64,000 nucleotides of DNA from assembly GCF_014633365.1 (NCBI RefSeq), contig NC_068349.1, positions 38,331,192 through 38,395,191 of the forward strand, given 5' to 3'. Below, in pieces: positions 49,601-60,667 of the stretch. This DNA comes from Diospyros lotus. Lineage: Eukaryota; Streptophyta; Magnoliopsida; Ericales; Ebenaceae. The translations under genes were made by a program, and so were the position numbers. Below the pieces are notes generated by a model. That model was not told the origin of the DNA, did not search any database, and saw only the letters and a program-made list of their open reading frames with translations. Position 1 is the stretch's first letter; each line of letters opens with the position of its first letter.

Positions 49601-52600
49601 AAAAGTAAGGTAGTATGATATATGACTAACTTTTTGTCTTGGATAATGCTATCAATCTTTGTCTACACATGCCTACAAGCCAGTCCTATCTTTCAAGTCA
49701 ACAACTGTTGGAAGGAGAAAAAAGTAAACCAAAGGCATTTAAAGTATCTTGCATTCTAATGGTAATATACAAAATTCAACTCCCATAACATTTAGGACAT
49801 GTGGCATACCATGTCACTTTTCCATTCCACATACCTGAAAATTGTGTTTCAACTAAGATAGACAATAAAACAGATAAAAACAAGAAAAACATTGCCGGAA
49901 GAGTCAAACTTGAACCCATAAATTCTTCTGTTTAAAAATGTGTTATTTTTTTTTTTAATGAGAATCAGTAAAATTGCTAGTAAAACCAGAGATTTCGAAG
50001 ACCTTTTCATGCTTTGAGTTAAAGGAGCAGTACGATGACAATCCAATCTAAGCATAAATCTCTCACATCCATTTAGCCTCATCACTATTCACTAACATGA
50101 TATGAACAATCAGTCCAACAATTTTATGTTCTGACCATCAATTCAAGCAGATTCATGGTGACTGCAGCTATCAGCCAGCATCACTGCAACTCTAAAATAC
50201 TTGGGCGATGAGCCCACTGATCCTCAATTTTTTTCCCTATTTTCTAAATGTCATGTCTCCTCTCCCCATCTTCCAGTTTTCCCATCTTCTCTGATCTATC
50301 TACACTTTACATTTTCATCCTTCTGCCAATTTTTTACGAAGTTCCCCTTCATGCTGAAGGTGCAGGGTCAAATTTGTGTGGCGTGATTCCAAAAGATCTA
50401 TCTACACTTTACAGAACACCACAATCTCAGCTCCAAGCTGATTTAAGTGTTTTGAAAATTAATTTTAAGGTCTAGTTCATATGTCAACAACAACAGGATA
50501 TCAAGCATCCAATGATATCAAATCAGCTACATGAATTCTAGCTCGCCAATTATTTCTATTGGATAGGTTTATATTTTGTTGTAAGACCCTTATAACTCAT
50601 ATCATACCTAGGAGTCTCCCACCAAGTTTTGCTTGGTCTTTCTCTACCTCTTGTCCTAAAAACTTGTTTCATTCCATCCACTCTCCTCAAAACAGCCTCT
50701 ATTGGTTCTCACAAGAACCACCTCAATTGTATCTCACAAATCTTATCTTCAGGAGGAGTCACTCCAACCTTATTGTGAATAACCCAATTTCTGATTTTTT
50801 TCATGGTCGCACATCCATTGTAATGTAAACAGTTAAAATGAAATTGTATCGTTTTTATTTAGTATTAGTAATTTATAATAGTTAAAACATACAAATAACC
50901 TAAAGTTCTATTCTAGTTGCACCAGTAACCCACAACCTGGTATTTTGACCTGTTAACTAAATGATCTCAGCTTGAAAACATTGCTTGTGAATTTGAACTG
51001 TACTTGCTAAAATTTAAGATATTTACCCCTAAGATCCGATCTTGAATACTTTCAGCTGGATCTATTTTCAGTTCACTTTAATTATAGTTGTTGAGACCTT
51101 CAATCAACTATAAAGGGCCAAACACTCTAAACAAATTTAGAATATTTATTAGGCTCAACTAGACACAAAAAAACAACTGCATACCAGATATACATCGAAT
51201 GCATTCTTAACATATCATGCCAAAATATGTTTAAGTTAAACCATCTAAAATCTTAAGCAAAATTACAAAAAGTTTAAATCTCAAACAACTGAACTACCTA
51301 ATTCATTTTGATCATCAGCTGTCATATGTGAACACATCTAAAATTTTATGAATGTTCTTTTCACCAGAGTTTGTGGCGTTCATATTCTGCAATAGTTGGA
51401 GAAATAATATATCAAGTTGACTACAAGGATGCATTAACAGAATGTTTTTACTTACCAAAAAAGTTTAAGAAAATACTTATATTAACAGGATGCAGGGTTT
51501 GATCATATCTTCACAATGACAGCAAAAACATTGCACTCATTTATATGAAAAACATCCTCCTACAGCCATAAGTATTTGTTCTTACAAATGAAGGCTTGGA
51601 AAATAGATCCCTTCCATGCCAGTGCACACCACAGTTATTTGTTCAGGCAGCATGGTTTGCCTTCTGTCTTCTGCAGACCTGCTTGAACTATTAGCACATC
51701 ATGACGCATAAAAATAGAATTTGAATAAGAGATCAGAGGAAGTTAGATAAGTATTGGTGATTAACCGACAGAAGAGAAATTCAATTGTATGTATGCTACG
51801 GTACCTGACTTTTGACCTCCCATTATCTCTGACTGATGGTTCACATCTAGACTGTCCTTCGCACTCAGGGCAGTAATAATCAAAATCCTCCAGATCCTTC
51901 AAAATTCAATCTAGTTAAATACTCTTTCACATCACCAAATCATGCATGAAAAATTCAAATGCTGTAAATCAAATATGATACAATGACAGACCTTGAAAAG
52001 TTTGCTAGATATTTTAGCACACTCAGAATGCACCCAAACATTACAACCATCACAACATACCTAGTCACAGAAAAATCCCATAAAAGACTTATCAGCTTGT
52101 CAGTGGAAAAAGTCATAAAAAAATAATTATCAATAATCTTACCCAGTTCCCACCATCTGAATGGTGCCAAATCTTCTTGCAAACACCGCAATATTGTTTT
52201 GATTTCCATAACTGCAACAATCATCAGTTCACATATAACTCAAAAACATAACTAACTTGTATTTCTGAATTGTCAAAAATAAAATGAAATAAAATTTACA
52301 CAAACCTTAGCACAATGTTTACACAAGTACTTAGCATCAGGAGTTAAGCCCTTCGTTTTCCTTGTCACTTGGCATGGCAGAATCAACCCACAGCTGTCAC
52401 AAGAATGTGTGGTCTTCTTCTTATCATGTGCATCCTGCAATGTGAAGACAAATTAATAACTGGTGGTAATGCAATTTCACTAATGGTTTAGATGTCAAAG
52501 TTGATCTAATATGGTATCTGAAGATGCACTATAAAGCAGAAAATTAGCAAATCTTTAAATCTATAGTTGATCATATTCATAAATCATAACCATGCTCATT

Positions 52601-55600
52601 TTCAGTCCTTTTTTATGCTATCTTGAAATATCTATAAATCTATAAGGGAAGGTTATTAGATGGATATAAGACCATCTTTGTTGTATGGATCACAATGTCA
52701 GGCAGTTAAATACCAACCTGTGCAAAACATGAGCAAAGCTAATATGAGGATGTCATGGTAGATAGCTAGCCATACAAGAAAAGGACAAAATAAGAAATGA
52801 GAATATGTGCAAAATTGGTTGGGACAATAAATATTGTTGGTATATATGCCCTACAAGTCGGATTGGGAGAAGAGATGAAGCAAAATTTTGAGAAGACTTA
52901 GAGTTGTTGCAAGGAGTACATAAGAGAAAAGATCATCATAAAAGGTGACGTGAATAGTCATGTGGGTGGATAAGTGAATGGGTATAAAGATGTGCAAGGA
53001 AGCCAAGGCTTTGGAGAGAGAAATCATGAAAGAAAAGCTATTTGGATTTTTCCATATGATCTTATCATAGCTAATACCAATTTCAAAAAATAGACAAACG
53101 TCTAAGCACATAAAAAAAGTGGCTCATCAACTGCCCAAATAGACTTCTTTCTTGTAAGGCAAATGAATTGATTGTCTAAAAGAATTGTGAAGTTAAACCT
53201 AAAGAGTGCAAACGAAGCCTAATAATCAAATGATGGGATTTCAAAGGCAAAATGCATGGTATTTTAAAAGAAAAAGTCCGTGGCAGAAAAGATTAAATTG
53301 TGGAAAACAAGGCAACTCTAATGTGAAATATGATGGCTGCTTCGATCTAAAATATGACAAAACCTTTCTAAGAGTGTCAAAAAGTAAAAGTTCCATAACA
53401 AAAGAAGTCACAGTGGTAGAATGAGGACATTCGAAAAAATCAAGACCAAGAGAACTTATTCCAAAAATTTGCATCCCTAAAGATGTCCACAATGTACAAG
53501 GCTTCCTACATTGAGCGATGATCATTTTTACATGTAATTTTACTCTTTGCTTCGCAAAGAGGCTGTTTCCAAAACTTGAACCCGTGAACTTCCAATCACA
53601 AAGAAGCAACTTTACCATAGCTAACAAGGCTCACCCTCTTTTGATGCATGCCCTAACGAAAAAAACTTGGAAGACATATTTTGGGTAAAAAGGCCGTCAA
53701 GGAAGGAAAGTCAGAACCTTGTGAAAAATTGTACAAATTACTTGGCACACAATACACACACACACAAGTTAGTTAAAGCAAGAAAAAGAAGAACATGGAA
53801 TTTGAGCCAAATGAATAAAAGATGAAAACCAAAAGTTATCAATAAATGAGAGAACGATCAAGAAGAGATGGGAAGAGTAGTTCTCAAAACTATTCAATGA
53901 ATGTGGGAAAAAAAATATGACACTGGAACATCGTAGCCATTTCAAAAAAGATATGTTCTATAGAAGTATTTGTCCAAAAGAAGTTAACCAAACCATAAAA
54001 AAGAATAACAAATCAGAAACTTGTAAGGCTAGATGCTATTTCGATATAAGAATGGGATTGCATAAGAGAATAAAGTATTTTATGGTCAATGAAACAACTT
54101 AATTTTAATGTGATCATTAAATAAAAAAATGACTAAAAATGAAGAAAAAGGATAATGACCACTATAAAATTTCAGGATACATGATCAAGCAAAAGTTAAG
54201 AAAAGAAATCGAGGTGTCACAAAATCAAGTTGGTATCATGTCTAGGTAGGTCAACAATGGAAACCATATAATTGCTAACACACTTGATGGAAAGATTTAG
54301 AGATAAGCAAAAAGATTCCAACATTATGTTTATAGATTTAGAAAAAAAGTGATAACAAAACCCACAAAGAGATCTTATGGAGGGTTTTAGAGAAGAAAGG
54401 AGCAGTAGTGTCTTATATGCAATTTATTAAACAAATGAGTCATGGTGTGAGAACTTGTAGATTGGATATTGAGTTTTCTGAATTATAAATGGGGTATATC
54501 AAGGATCTACACTTAGATCTCATTTCTTTACTTTAGTAACTGATGAACCTACTAAGCACATCCAAGAAGAGGAGTCTTGGTGTATGTTATTTGCTGATGG
54601 CATTACCTAGGCAGGCAAGACAAAATAAGGCTCGAATACTACGTTCAAGGCATGAAGGGACACTTAGAATCCAAAGATTTTAACTTGAGGTGATCAAAAA
54701 CTAAATATATGGAATATGAGTATATCAAAATAGAAGTACGGATGATGTTATAGTAAGATTTGAAAATCAAATTTTCCCATCCAAGATATATTAGATCAAT
54801 TGTCCAAAAAGACAAAAACTTATTGAGGATGTTACTCACATAATTAAGATCAGACAGTAAAATGGAGAAGTGTCCCTAGCATTTTAGGCAATTATAAAAT
54901 CAATTTAAAGTTAAAATAAAGTTTTATCATTTGGACTATTAAAACCAATTCTGCTATGGTGGATGTGCAACCATACAAAAAATGACAAAATTAGAAATGA
55001 GGTAAATGGTAATAAGGTTGAAATAGCTCAATTGAGAATAAAATGCTTGAAGCATGATGAAAATGGTTTAATCATGTGATGAGAAGGCCAACAGATGACC
55101 CTGTGAAGAGAACAAACGGAATAGAAGAAATTCTAGCAAAAGAGATGGAGAAGACCAAAAAAACTGGGCAAAAAACTCTAAGCTTTCATGTAATGAAATA
55201 AGATATAATCACAGATAAAGATAATTAACAAGCTAAAATCCATGTAATAAACCACACTTAATGGAAGCAAGGCTTGATATATTGTTGTCACATGGTATAT
55301 CAATGTAGTTGGGTGCACGGAACATTCTTGAGAACTAACTAGCCCATCACTTAATAATTGTTGAGACCAAAAACACAATCAGAGACCTTCTAAATCCTCG
55401 TCTGACATATTTTCCTTTGCTACATAAGTTTGGCCAACCCCACCTAGTGGGATTAAGGCATGTGATGGTCGATGTTGTAACATCAACCCAACTATATAAT
55501 AAATTAAGAGTTAAAATTTTAAAATCATGATAAAATAGCCTGGATTGTGCCTATTTTACACAATAGCATCTAAATTCAAACAAAATAAAATAAAAAATAG

Positions 55601-56234
55601 CTTAGTACAAGAATATAAAAGCTCATAGTTATTATATTGATATTCTGCTGGCGTGAAACCTCCAGGAAAAACACTGTTATATGAATTGACTACTACATTT
55701 ATTTATAAACAGTGTCAAAACAAACTTTAAAAATTTTGATTATAGCCACAGGCAACTGCAAAAGTTGCAAGAGATGAAGATAAAATTGGTGCGCAACTTA
55801 CCTGGCTATGAGGATAGGACTCGTGATCCTGATTAGAACCAGTGCCCTCTTGAAACTCACTTTGCACTGTTGAAGGATAAGTTTCCTGCCCTGTTCCTGA
55901 TTCTGTCTCAGTGTGCCCATATTCTGCCAAAACTGCCTCCTCTATTGCCAATTGGAAATCACTTGGCTTGCTGCCATACAACTGTTTCTGTCCCTGAAAT
56001 CTGAACAAGGGAACATAAGGTGAAACCCCAAGAACCCAATTACAAATAAATGCAATTTGCATTAAAACATAAATTATCAAACCTGTCCATGTACTCGGAA
56101 AATGGGAAAATCATTCCTTCTTTCACCCATGCATAGTCCTACACATATCAGTTACTTCAGGTCCAACAAAATAAAAAATATAACGGGCAATGATTATGCA
56201 TCTTTTCATTAACTATTAATAACTAAATATGCAT

Positions 56235-56278
<44 letters not shown>

Positions 56279-57150
56279 CTGGTTCCATTTCTTGAATATC
56301 CATAATACATCACACAGATAGTTCCAGGAATTGAAGCTCTCAGGACATTCGGGGGAGCTTGCCATGAGGGTTCAATCACAATTGCTGGCCAAGCTGGGTA
56401 TTTCTTCCCTGATTTTGCCCAAACTATATCACCACTATCGAAGTCCTCTGGTTTAAAAAAGTCTCTCTTTGAAGCTTTCTCCTTTACCAACTTAGGGTCG
56501 CCTCTAAACTTACTTGGCAACTTTCGTGGATACTCATCGGTTTCCAACAACATTGAACCGCTCCCATCATGAACAGATGTCACGGAGCTAAGCGAACTTG
56601 AATGCATCTTCGTATTAATTGCCTTGAACCTGTTGCAGCCAAATTCTCCTTCCTCCGCTTTCACATTAAAGGGGTTTAAAATTTTCTTTTGGAGGCCAAA
56701 CTCGTCCCTAGAGCGCTGTTTGACGGATAATTGCCCAACACGGTAAGGACCTTCCCGTTTAATTCTCTTTTTACTGAACATTATGCCTTTCCCGTTGTCA
56801 AAAGATAGTCCGTACTCATCATCAAGCGTGAAACTATCCTTCTTCCATGAATCGATAACCGAGCCAATTAACCGAGACGGGTGTACCTTAACATGTTCTC
56901 GCGAAGATCTCAACTCCGGAGCACAACAAGCTTCCGACACTCCGTTGCAGCAAGGATCAACAACGCTACTGTACCCTTGGTCCCCACGCATCCGAGCAGC
57001 GCTCCTTACAGGAACTGCACAGTGCTCATTCATTTTCTGCTTCTTCTGATTCACGGAACAAGCCTCCTCCTCTTCTTGACAATCAATGTCATCCACCTTG
57101 CATCGCTTGAGGTTCGGCGTCTCGGATTTCGTCATCCGCTTAAATATCAT
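31697..57150 (-). CDS. ATX4/ATX5: ATX4/ATX5-type trithorax histone H3K4 methyltransferase (23 exons)
   Basis: This is a chromatin enzyme that methylates histone H3 lysine 4. Exons: 57150-56278, 56138-56083, 56000-55802, 52434-52306, 52211-52143, 52060-51992, 51896-51805, 51663-51586, 48902-48767, 47970-47898, 47811-47661, 47209-47085, 46999-46854, 46468-46364, 45701-45637, 35032-34813, 34156-34073, 33934-33878, 33792-33703, 33439-33353, 32835-32761, 31991-31891 and 31787-31697. All phases close and give 1056 aa; ATX5 is about 1043. Order: PWWP from residue 236 ([20 protein letters not shown]), PHD about 425-482 ([18 protein letters not shown]), extended PHD about 592-789 ([33 protein letters not shown]), SET about 910-1040 ([26 protein letters not shown]) and post-SET ([13 protein letters not shown]). 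The usual ELTYDY reads ELTFDY (F1028). Intron 12 needs a GC donor. The acceptor of exon 8 was chosen by phase. Confidence 0.93.
35620..35960 (-). mobile_element. RTE-type LINE 3'-end fragment in ATX intron 15
   Basis: On the minus strand this decayed stretch matches the C-terminal tail of plant RTE reverse transcriptases ([10 protein letters not shown], then [17 protein letters not shown]), ending with the 3' phrase cctagtgggattgaggc. A similar 3' phrase ends the LINE near 55450. It is 5'-truncated, as is usual for LINEs. Confidence 0.6.
36742..36912 (+). repeat. 5' LTR of the ATX-intron copia element
   Basis: It ends cattctctcaca-like immediately before the primer-binding site. The left boundary is approximate because the two LTR starts have small indels relative to each other. 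Confidence 0.7.
39369..39790 (+). repeat. 5' LTR of the nested gypsy element (422 bp)
   Basis: Starts tgatacggtcaccgatcaag and ends cacgttgtgtta, followed directly by the primer-binding site. Confidence 0.9.
42230..42851 (+). repeat. 3' LTR of the nested gypsy element, with a 200-bp internal duplication
   Basis: Starts tgatgcggtcaccgatcaag after a purine-rich stretch (gtggaggtgaa). It is 622 bp against 422 bp for its partner because about 200 bp is tandemly duplicated (the phrase around ttagatgRattagccaaact occurs at 42411 and 42611). Confidence 0.88.
44976..45152 (+). repeat. 3' LTR of the ATX-intron copia element
   Basis: It matches 36742-36912 throughout (for example ttaggtttttctctccaaat in both) and follows the polypurine tract at 44968-44977. 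Confidence 0.75.
47260..47480 (-). pseudogene. cemA: Plastid cemA fragment in ATX intron 11 (nuclear plastid DNA)
   Basis: On the minus strand a stretch (about 47425-47342) reads [16 protein letters not shown] followed by [12 protein letters not shown]. From memory this closely matches the chloroplast envelope protein CemA (Ycf10), which contains the same run with only one or two substitutions. The flanking sequence does not continue cemA, so only a short piece was inserted or kept, and neighbouring bases may be other plastid pieces. It lies between ATX exons 47811-47661 and 47209-47085 and is not part of the spliced gene. Confidence 0.65.
48914..48936. repeat. G23 run forming the polypyrimidine tract of the ATX exon 9 acceptor
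   Basis: 23 uninterrupted G (C on the gene strand) lie 11 bp upstream of the exon 9 3' splice site (tgcctattcag). Confidence 0.92.
50540..50830 (-). mobile_element. RTE-type LINE 3'-end fragment in ATX intron 8
   Basis: Minus-strand reading in shifting frames gives the tail typical of plant RTE elements: TMDVRP, then [15 protein letters not shown], LRWF-like and RRVDGMEQVF-like pieces, then [11 protein letters not shown]. It is truncated and frame-broken. Confidence 0.6.
52620..52845 (+). mobile_element. RTE-type LINE C-terminal fragment in ATX intron 3
   Basis: Decayed plus-strand phrases correspond to the conserved end of RTE reverse transcriptase (rough match to ...LYGSQCWAVK..., then ...EKDKIRNE...). 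It directly precedes a second, longer LINE copy. Confidence 0.5.
52846..55480 (+). mobile_element. Decayed RTE-type LINE in ATX intron 3
   Basis: Endonuclease remnants come first ([10 protein letters not shown] near 52957; [15 protein letters not shown] near 53121). Linker remnants follow ([10 protein letters not shown] near 53780), then reverse transcriptase remnants ([16 protein letters not shown] near 54358, [13 protein letters not shown], and LFADG where LFADD is expected near 54590). The C-terminal tail is near 54960-55110 and the 3' phrase cctagtgggattaaggc near 55450. Stops are frequent throughout. A SINE interrupts it at 53481-53644. The order and strand fit one insertion, sense to the LINE and antisense to ATX. 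Confidence 0.75.
53481..53644 (-). mobile_element. AU-like SINE inserted in the intron 3 LINE
   Basis: Read on the minus strand: gagggtgagccttg, an A-box-like tagctatggtaaagttgc, tgattggaagttcacgggtt with B box gggttcaag, then ggaaacagcctctttg and a tail with gaagccttgtacattgtgg. This is the layout of the AU SINE family. Nearly identical flanks (tgcatccctaa at 53470-53480 and tgcatgccctaa at 53645-53656) look like its target duplication. It is better preserved than the copy at 4209-4380. Confidence 0.75.
56237..56273. repeat. AG18 microsatellite at the 5' end of ATX intron 1
   Basis: On the gene strand it is a CT run beginning about 4 nt inside intron 1 (donor gttatctctct). The whole intron is only 139 nt. 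Confidence 0.9.
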
Positions 57151-57660
57151 CTTCTTCTCTCAGAATGCCAACAGGTTCACATAACGGAAATCGCGTCGCG
57201 AACCACAAACAAAACCCTAATTCAACACCAAGCTCCGAATCAAAAAGAAACCCTATCCAGTGCGCACCTTCGTAACTCGCCGAATTATCCCCCCCAACTA
57301 ATACGGAAACTATCCTATTCACCGTAAATTCATTCAAAACATCAACATCAACTCACACAAAGCCCCTGCGAAACCCTAATTCTCTAAATCTCACAACACA
57401 ACACCAGACCGACGAATTTAACCTCCACAATCCGATTCTTCTCTTCCGCGAACCAGACCGAACACAATTCTCGAGAATCCAATGCTTCGATTCGGTTGCG
57501 GGGCGACGGAAGGACGAATCTCCGGCAAGAGATTGGAATTTGCAGAGCGAACAGGAAGCGATTACGCAGAGAACGGAGAGATTGTGAGTACTCGAGAGAG
57601 AGAGATCCATCCGTTGGAGGCAAGCAACGTGCATATATATATATTCTGCGTCCAGCTTTT
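57151..57660 (-). promoter_or_regulatory. ATX 5' leader and probable TATA region
   Basis: A TA repeat (tatatatatatat, about 57633-57644) could serve as TATA box, which would place the start near 57600 and give a leader of about 450 nt with a short CT run. Several upstream ATGs occur in the leader, so translation may be modulated. No spliced 5' exon is obvious. Confidence 0.4.
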
Positions 57661-57998
57661 ATTTATTTATTTATTTTTATTATTAAGTAATTATATAAAA
57701 CGGCGGTTTTCTAATTCTTTTTTATTTTTATTTTTTTTAATTTTCCGGGCGAGTGTTGCAACATATTGGGAACGAATTTTGGGCTTTTTTATTATTTTAT
57801 TTTCCCATAATTTGGGTAGGTCTAGCCTTTAGCATTTAGGCGGTCGAGCCGAGCCGCTCGTGCCCTGAGGTTGACGTGGTGAGGTGACATGGGAGGTCGG
57901 TTCTACCCTTGGCCTTATTAGAAACTTCCTAATTTTTTTTTTTTTTTTTTTTTGACATTTAGGAATGATGACATAAGCATACTCTTGCTAAAATAAAT

Positions 57999-58394
57999 GA
58001 GTCATACTAATTGTATTTGCCCCAATAATAAATGACCCAAATACCCAATATCATCTCTCTCCCTCTATCTCTTTCTCGCTCTCCTTTTCACATTGTCGGC
58101 CCCAACGACAGCAGCGACGAGGTAAGACGGCTGAGGCGACCTGATGAGGCGACAGACGCAACGAGGCAAGGCGGCAAAGGCGACGGGGTGAGGCAGCGGA
58201 GGTTGCAGCGACGGGGTGAGGCAGCGGAGGCGAAGCGGCGACGAGAACAAATGGAGGCGAAGAACGATGGCAAGTGAGGTTGCAACGACAAGGGAAGGGG
58301 GGAGATAGGGAAAAGAGGATGAACAAAATATATTACGATATATCGTCTCTGTAAACATTCTGTAAGGATGCTTATGTACAAATAGCATTTTTTA
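57999..58394. mobile_element. MULE-type MITE upstream of ATX, with 9-bp target duplication
   Basis: 396 bp, same family as 3496-3849: both share cccaaataccc-type left interiors, a C/T-rich block beginning atctctctccctct, a repetitive ggcgac-rich centre, gatgaacaaaatatat and the end gtaaggatgctt-gtacaaatagcat. The flanking direct repeat is aaaataaat (57990-57998 and 58395-58403). It lies about 850 bp 5' of the ATX start codon. ORFs on both strands are composition artefacts. Confidence 0.8.
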
Positions 58395-58403
58395 AAATAA
58401 ATT

Positions 58404-59654
58404 ATATACATTTAGTGTCCCACTTTCAGAATGTGCAATAATTAGATTAATAATATAATATATTAATACATAAGTATTATATCAAGTGTGGTATTTAAAT
58501 AATATTTTTATGTTGTGTATAAATGCAATTGAGTATTTTTTTATTTTTTAAAATTTATGTTAATTATTACAAAAGTTTATAATACACGAAAATGTTTTAG
58601 AATCGTCGTTTTTGACATTTTATAAATGTTTTCTTTATCTAAACATTAAAAAGGCTAAATATATATTTTCGGATCATTTTTACAATTTCAAAAATTTTAG
58701 TCATTTTGTAATATTAAAAAAAATAATAACATTCTTTCGTCTACGAAAATATTAGAGACGAAAAAATTTCAGTTCTAACTCAAAATTTTTAATATTTTGA
58801 ATACATTATAAATTTTATGTTTTATTTTTAAATTAAATAATTATTTTTTATAATTATTTATATTAAAAATTATATTTATAAAAAAGACCATGTATATTTT
58901 TTATTTATGCATTTATCAGCATTTATGTTTCCATTTTTTTTTGAAAATATTGTTTTTCCATTTCCATTTCGTTCAGTATTCATTTTTGTTTTTATTTTTT
59001 TCACGTGGTTATTTGAATTTTTTGTTATTTCAATTACACATTTAAATTTGTATTTTTGAATTAATTTAAGTTCTATAATTTAACTCTTTTTTCTTATGAT
59101 AAATAGAACTTTTTATTATTTAGATTATACTCATGGGCCTACATTTTTAACTCAATTTAACTCTTATATTTTGATTTGAATAGAGTGTAATATGTACTTT
59201 ATCATCTCACTTTATCTTTCTTTTTTACATGAAAATACATAGATTAAATTAAATCAAAAATATAGATTCAGATATGTAATCAAAACAACAAAAAATTTGA
59301 ATTATCTCACTTAAAAAAAATTAGAATGAAATTAACTCAAAAATGAAGTTAGAGATATATATAATCGAAATAATAAAAAATTGAGTGATCATGTGAAAAA
59401 ACATAAAAGTATAGGCACAAAAATTTGGATTTAGCCAAATTTGTTTAAACATTATTGATTATTGATATGACAATATAATTAACTTGGTGTAGGGCACATT
59501 CATCATTTTTTCAATGGAGCAAAGTTTTAAACATAGGATTGAAGCTGGAAGCAATATATATATATATATATATAGAATAGAATATATATACATCAATGAA
59601 CAGGAGGGAGGAGCATGGGAATTAATTAGCCTACAGAAAGGTGAGGGAGAAGGG
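58404..59654. other. AT-rich spacer between the MITE and the DUF1442 gene
   Basis: Long poly-T and poly-A stretches; no coding region or transposon end was identified. A TA repeat (59555-59573) probably lies in the DUF1442 3' UTR or just beyond. Confidence 0.5.
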
Positions 59655-60667
59655 CTATTGAGATTCAGGCATCCTGTAAATGTGTTCTTCCCCACTGTTC
59701 TCATCAACCTTCTTAACCCAACGGCTCTTACGGGTCCTATTATTCCTGGAAGCAGCCTTATTAGGTCTAGCATGGGCTGCTCTACTGGGGGGATGATGAT
59801 GATGATGATGTTGCCACTTGAGGGGCTCGACGTCGCTCCCCTCAATCATGGTCACCTCCATTCCCTTCCCTATGGGATGCTTGGTGGACCTGACTGTGCC
59901 TTCGTTTTCGATTCCCTTCATGTGCCCTCCCAGCCCTCGTCTCCCCTCCACCAGGTTGTCTGCCACCACCACCGATCTTCTGGGATTCACGTCCACCAGC
60001 TCCAGCAAATCCGTGTAGTTGTCGGCCTTGCAGTCGACGAGAAAGAAGTCGATGTTCTCGCAGCTTGGCAGTATCTCAACAGGGTCCCCCGTCTTGAACT
60101 CCACCATCTCGTTCAGCCCTGTGTCGTCGATCACCTTCTGGGATTCGTCTAGACTTGGCTCTGGAACAATGCACACCAGCTTCCCTCCGGTTTGTCGGGC
60201 TGCTGCCGCTAGAGCTATTGTGGAGGGGGAAGCCTCTGCTGTCACCTCCACAATGCGCTTGGCGTTCATGCCTGCTGCTAAGGCCGATATGAACTCCCTG
60301 CTCTCCGGTTCTGCTGTTTGACTCGACTCGCACTGTTCTTCATGTTTACTGCACTGCAGACAGACAGATATATAGACAAGTAAACATGAAAACATTTTCA
60401 TGGTGATGAAAGCAGGCAGCAATCTGGGGCATGGGATGAACATGCTTGACAAAGCTTTCACAAATCATGTTATGGTATGGTATGGTAATGCTCGTCGAAT
60501 CAAATAAGGTGAATTTCAAATGATGTTGTTGTTCTATTGCAAACAAGCAACAAAGAACTATATATATATATCAAAGTTACATGAATAACAGCAAGGGGAA
60601 AGGAGAAACATACCAGTTTAAGGGTATCAAGATATGCATTCTGAGCCGAGTTTGGAGACCATTCCAT
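59655..60667 (-). CDS. DUF1442 family protein (2 exons)
   Basis: Plant DUF1442 proteins have a Rossmann fold like SAM-dependent methyltransferases, but their reaction is not established. Exons 60667-60614 and 60353-59655 join in phase 0 (250 aa). The start MEWSPNSAQNAYLDTLK fits the family's opening. FISALAAGMNAKRIVEVTAE corresponds to the first strand-helix unit; TGGKLVCIVPE, EFKTGDPVEILP, IDFFLVDCKADNYTDLL and SVVVADNLVEG follow as alternating strands. The C-terminal tail is unusual: six histidines after WQ, then a basic stretch (RNNRTRKSRWVKK) that might direct nuclear import, ending HIYRMPESQ. A 260-nt intron separates the short first exon. Confidence in the family is high and in function low. 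Confidence 0.88.

Noticed and set aside
53206..53627. Overlapping ORFs of 72 and 128 codons in ATX intron 3
   Set aside because: They arise from decayed LINE and SINE sequence, not from a host gene.
58032..58411. Several overlapping ORFs of 81-107 codons
   Set aside because: All inside the MITE 57999-58394; Arg- or Pro/Leu/Ser-rich products of its GC-rich centre.
59514..60152. 212-codon plus-strand ORF
   Set aside because: Antisense shadow of the DUF1442 second exon, and it begins in a TA repeat.
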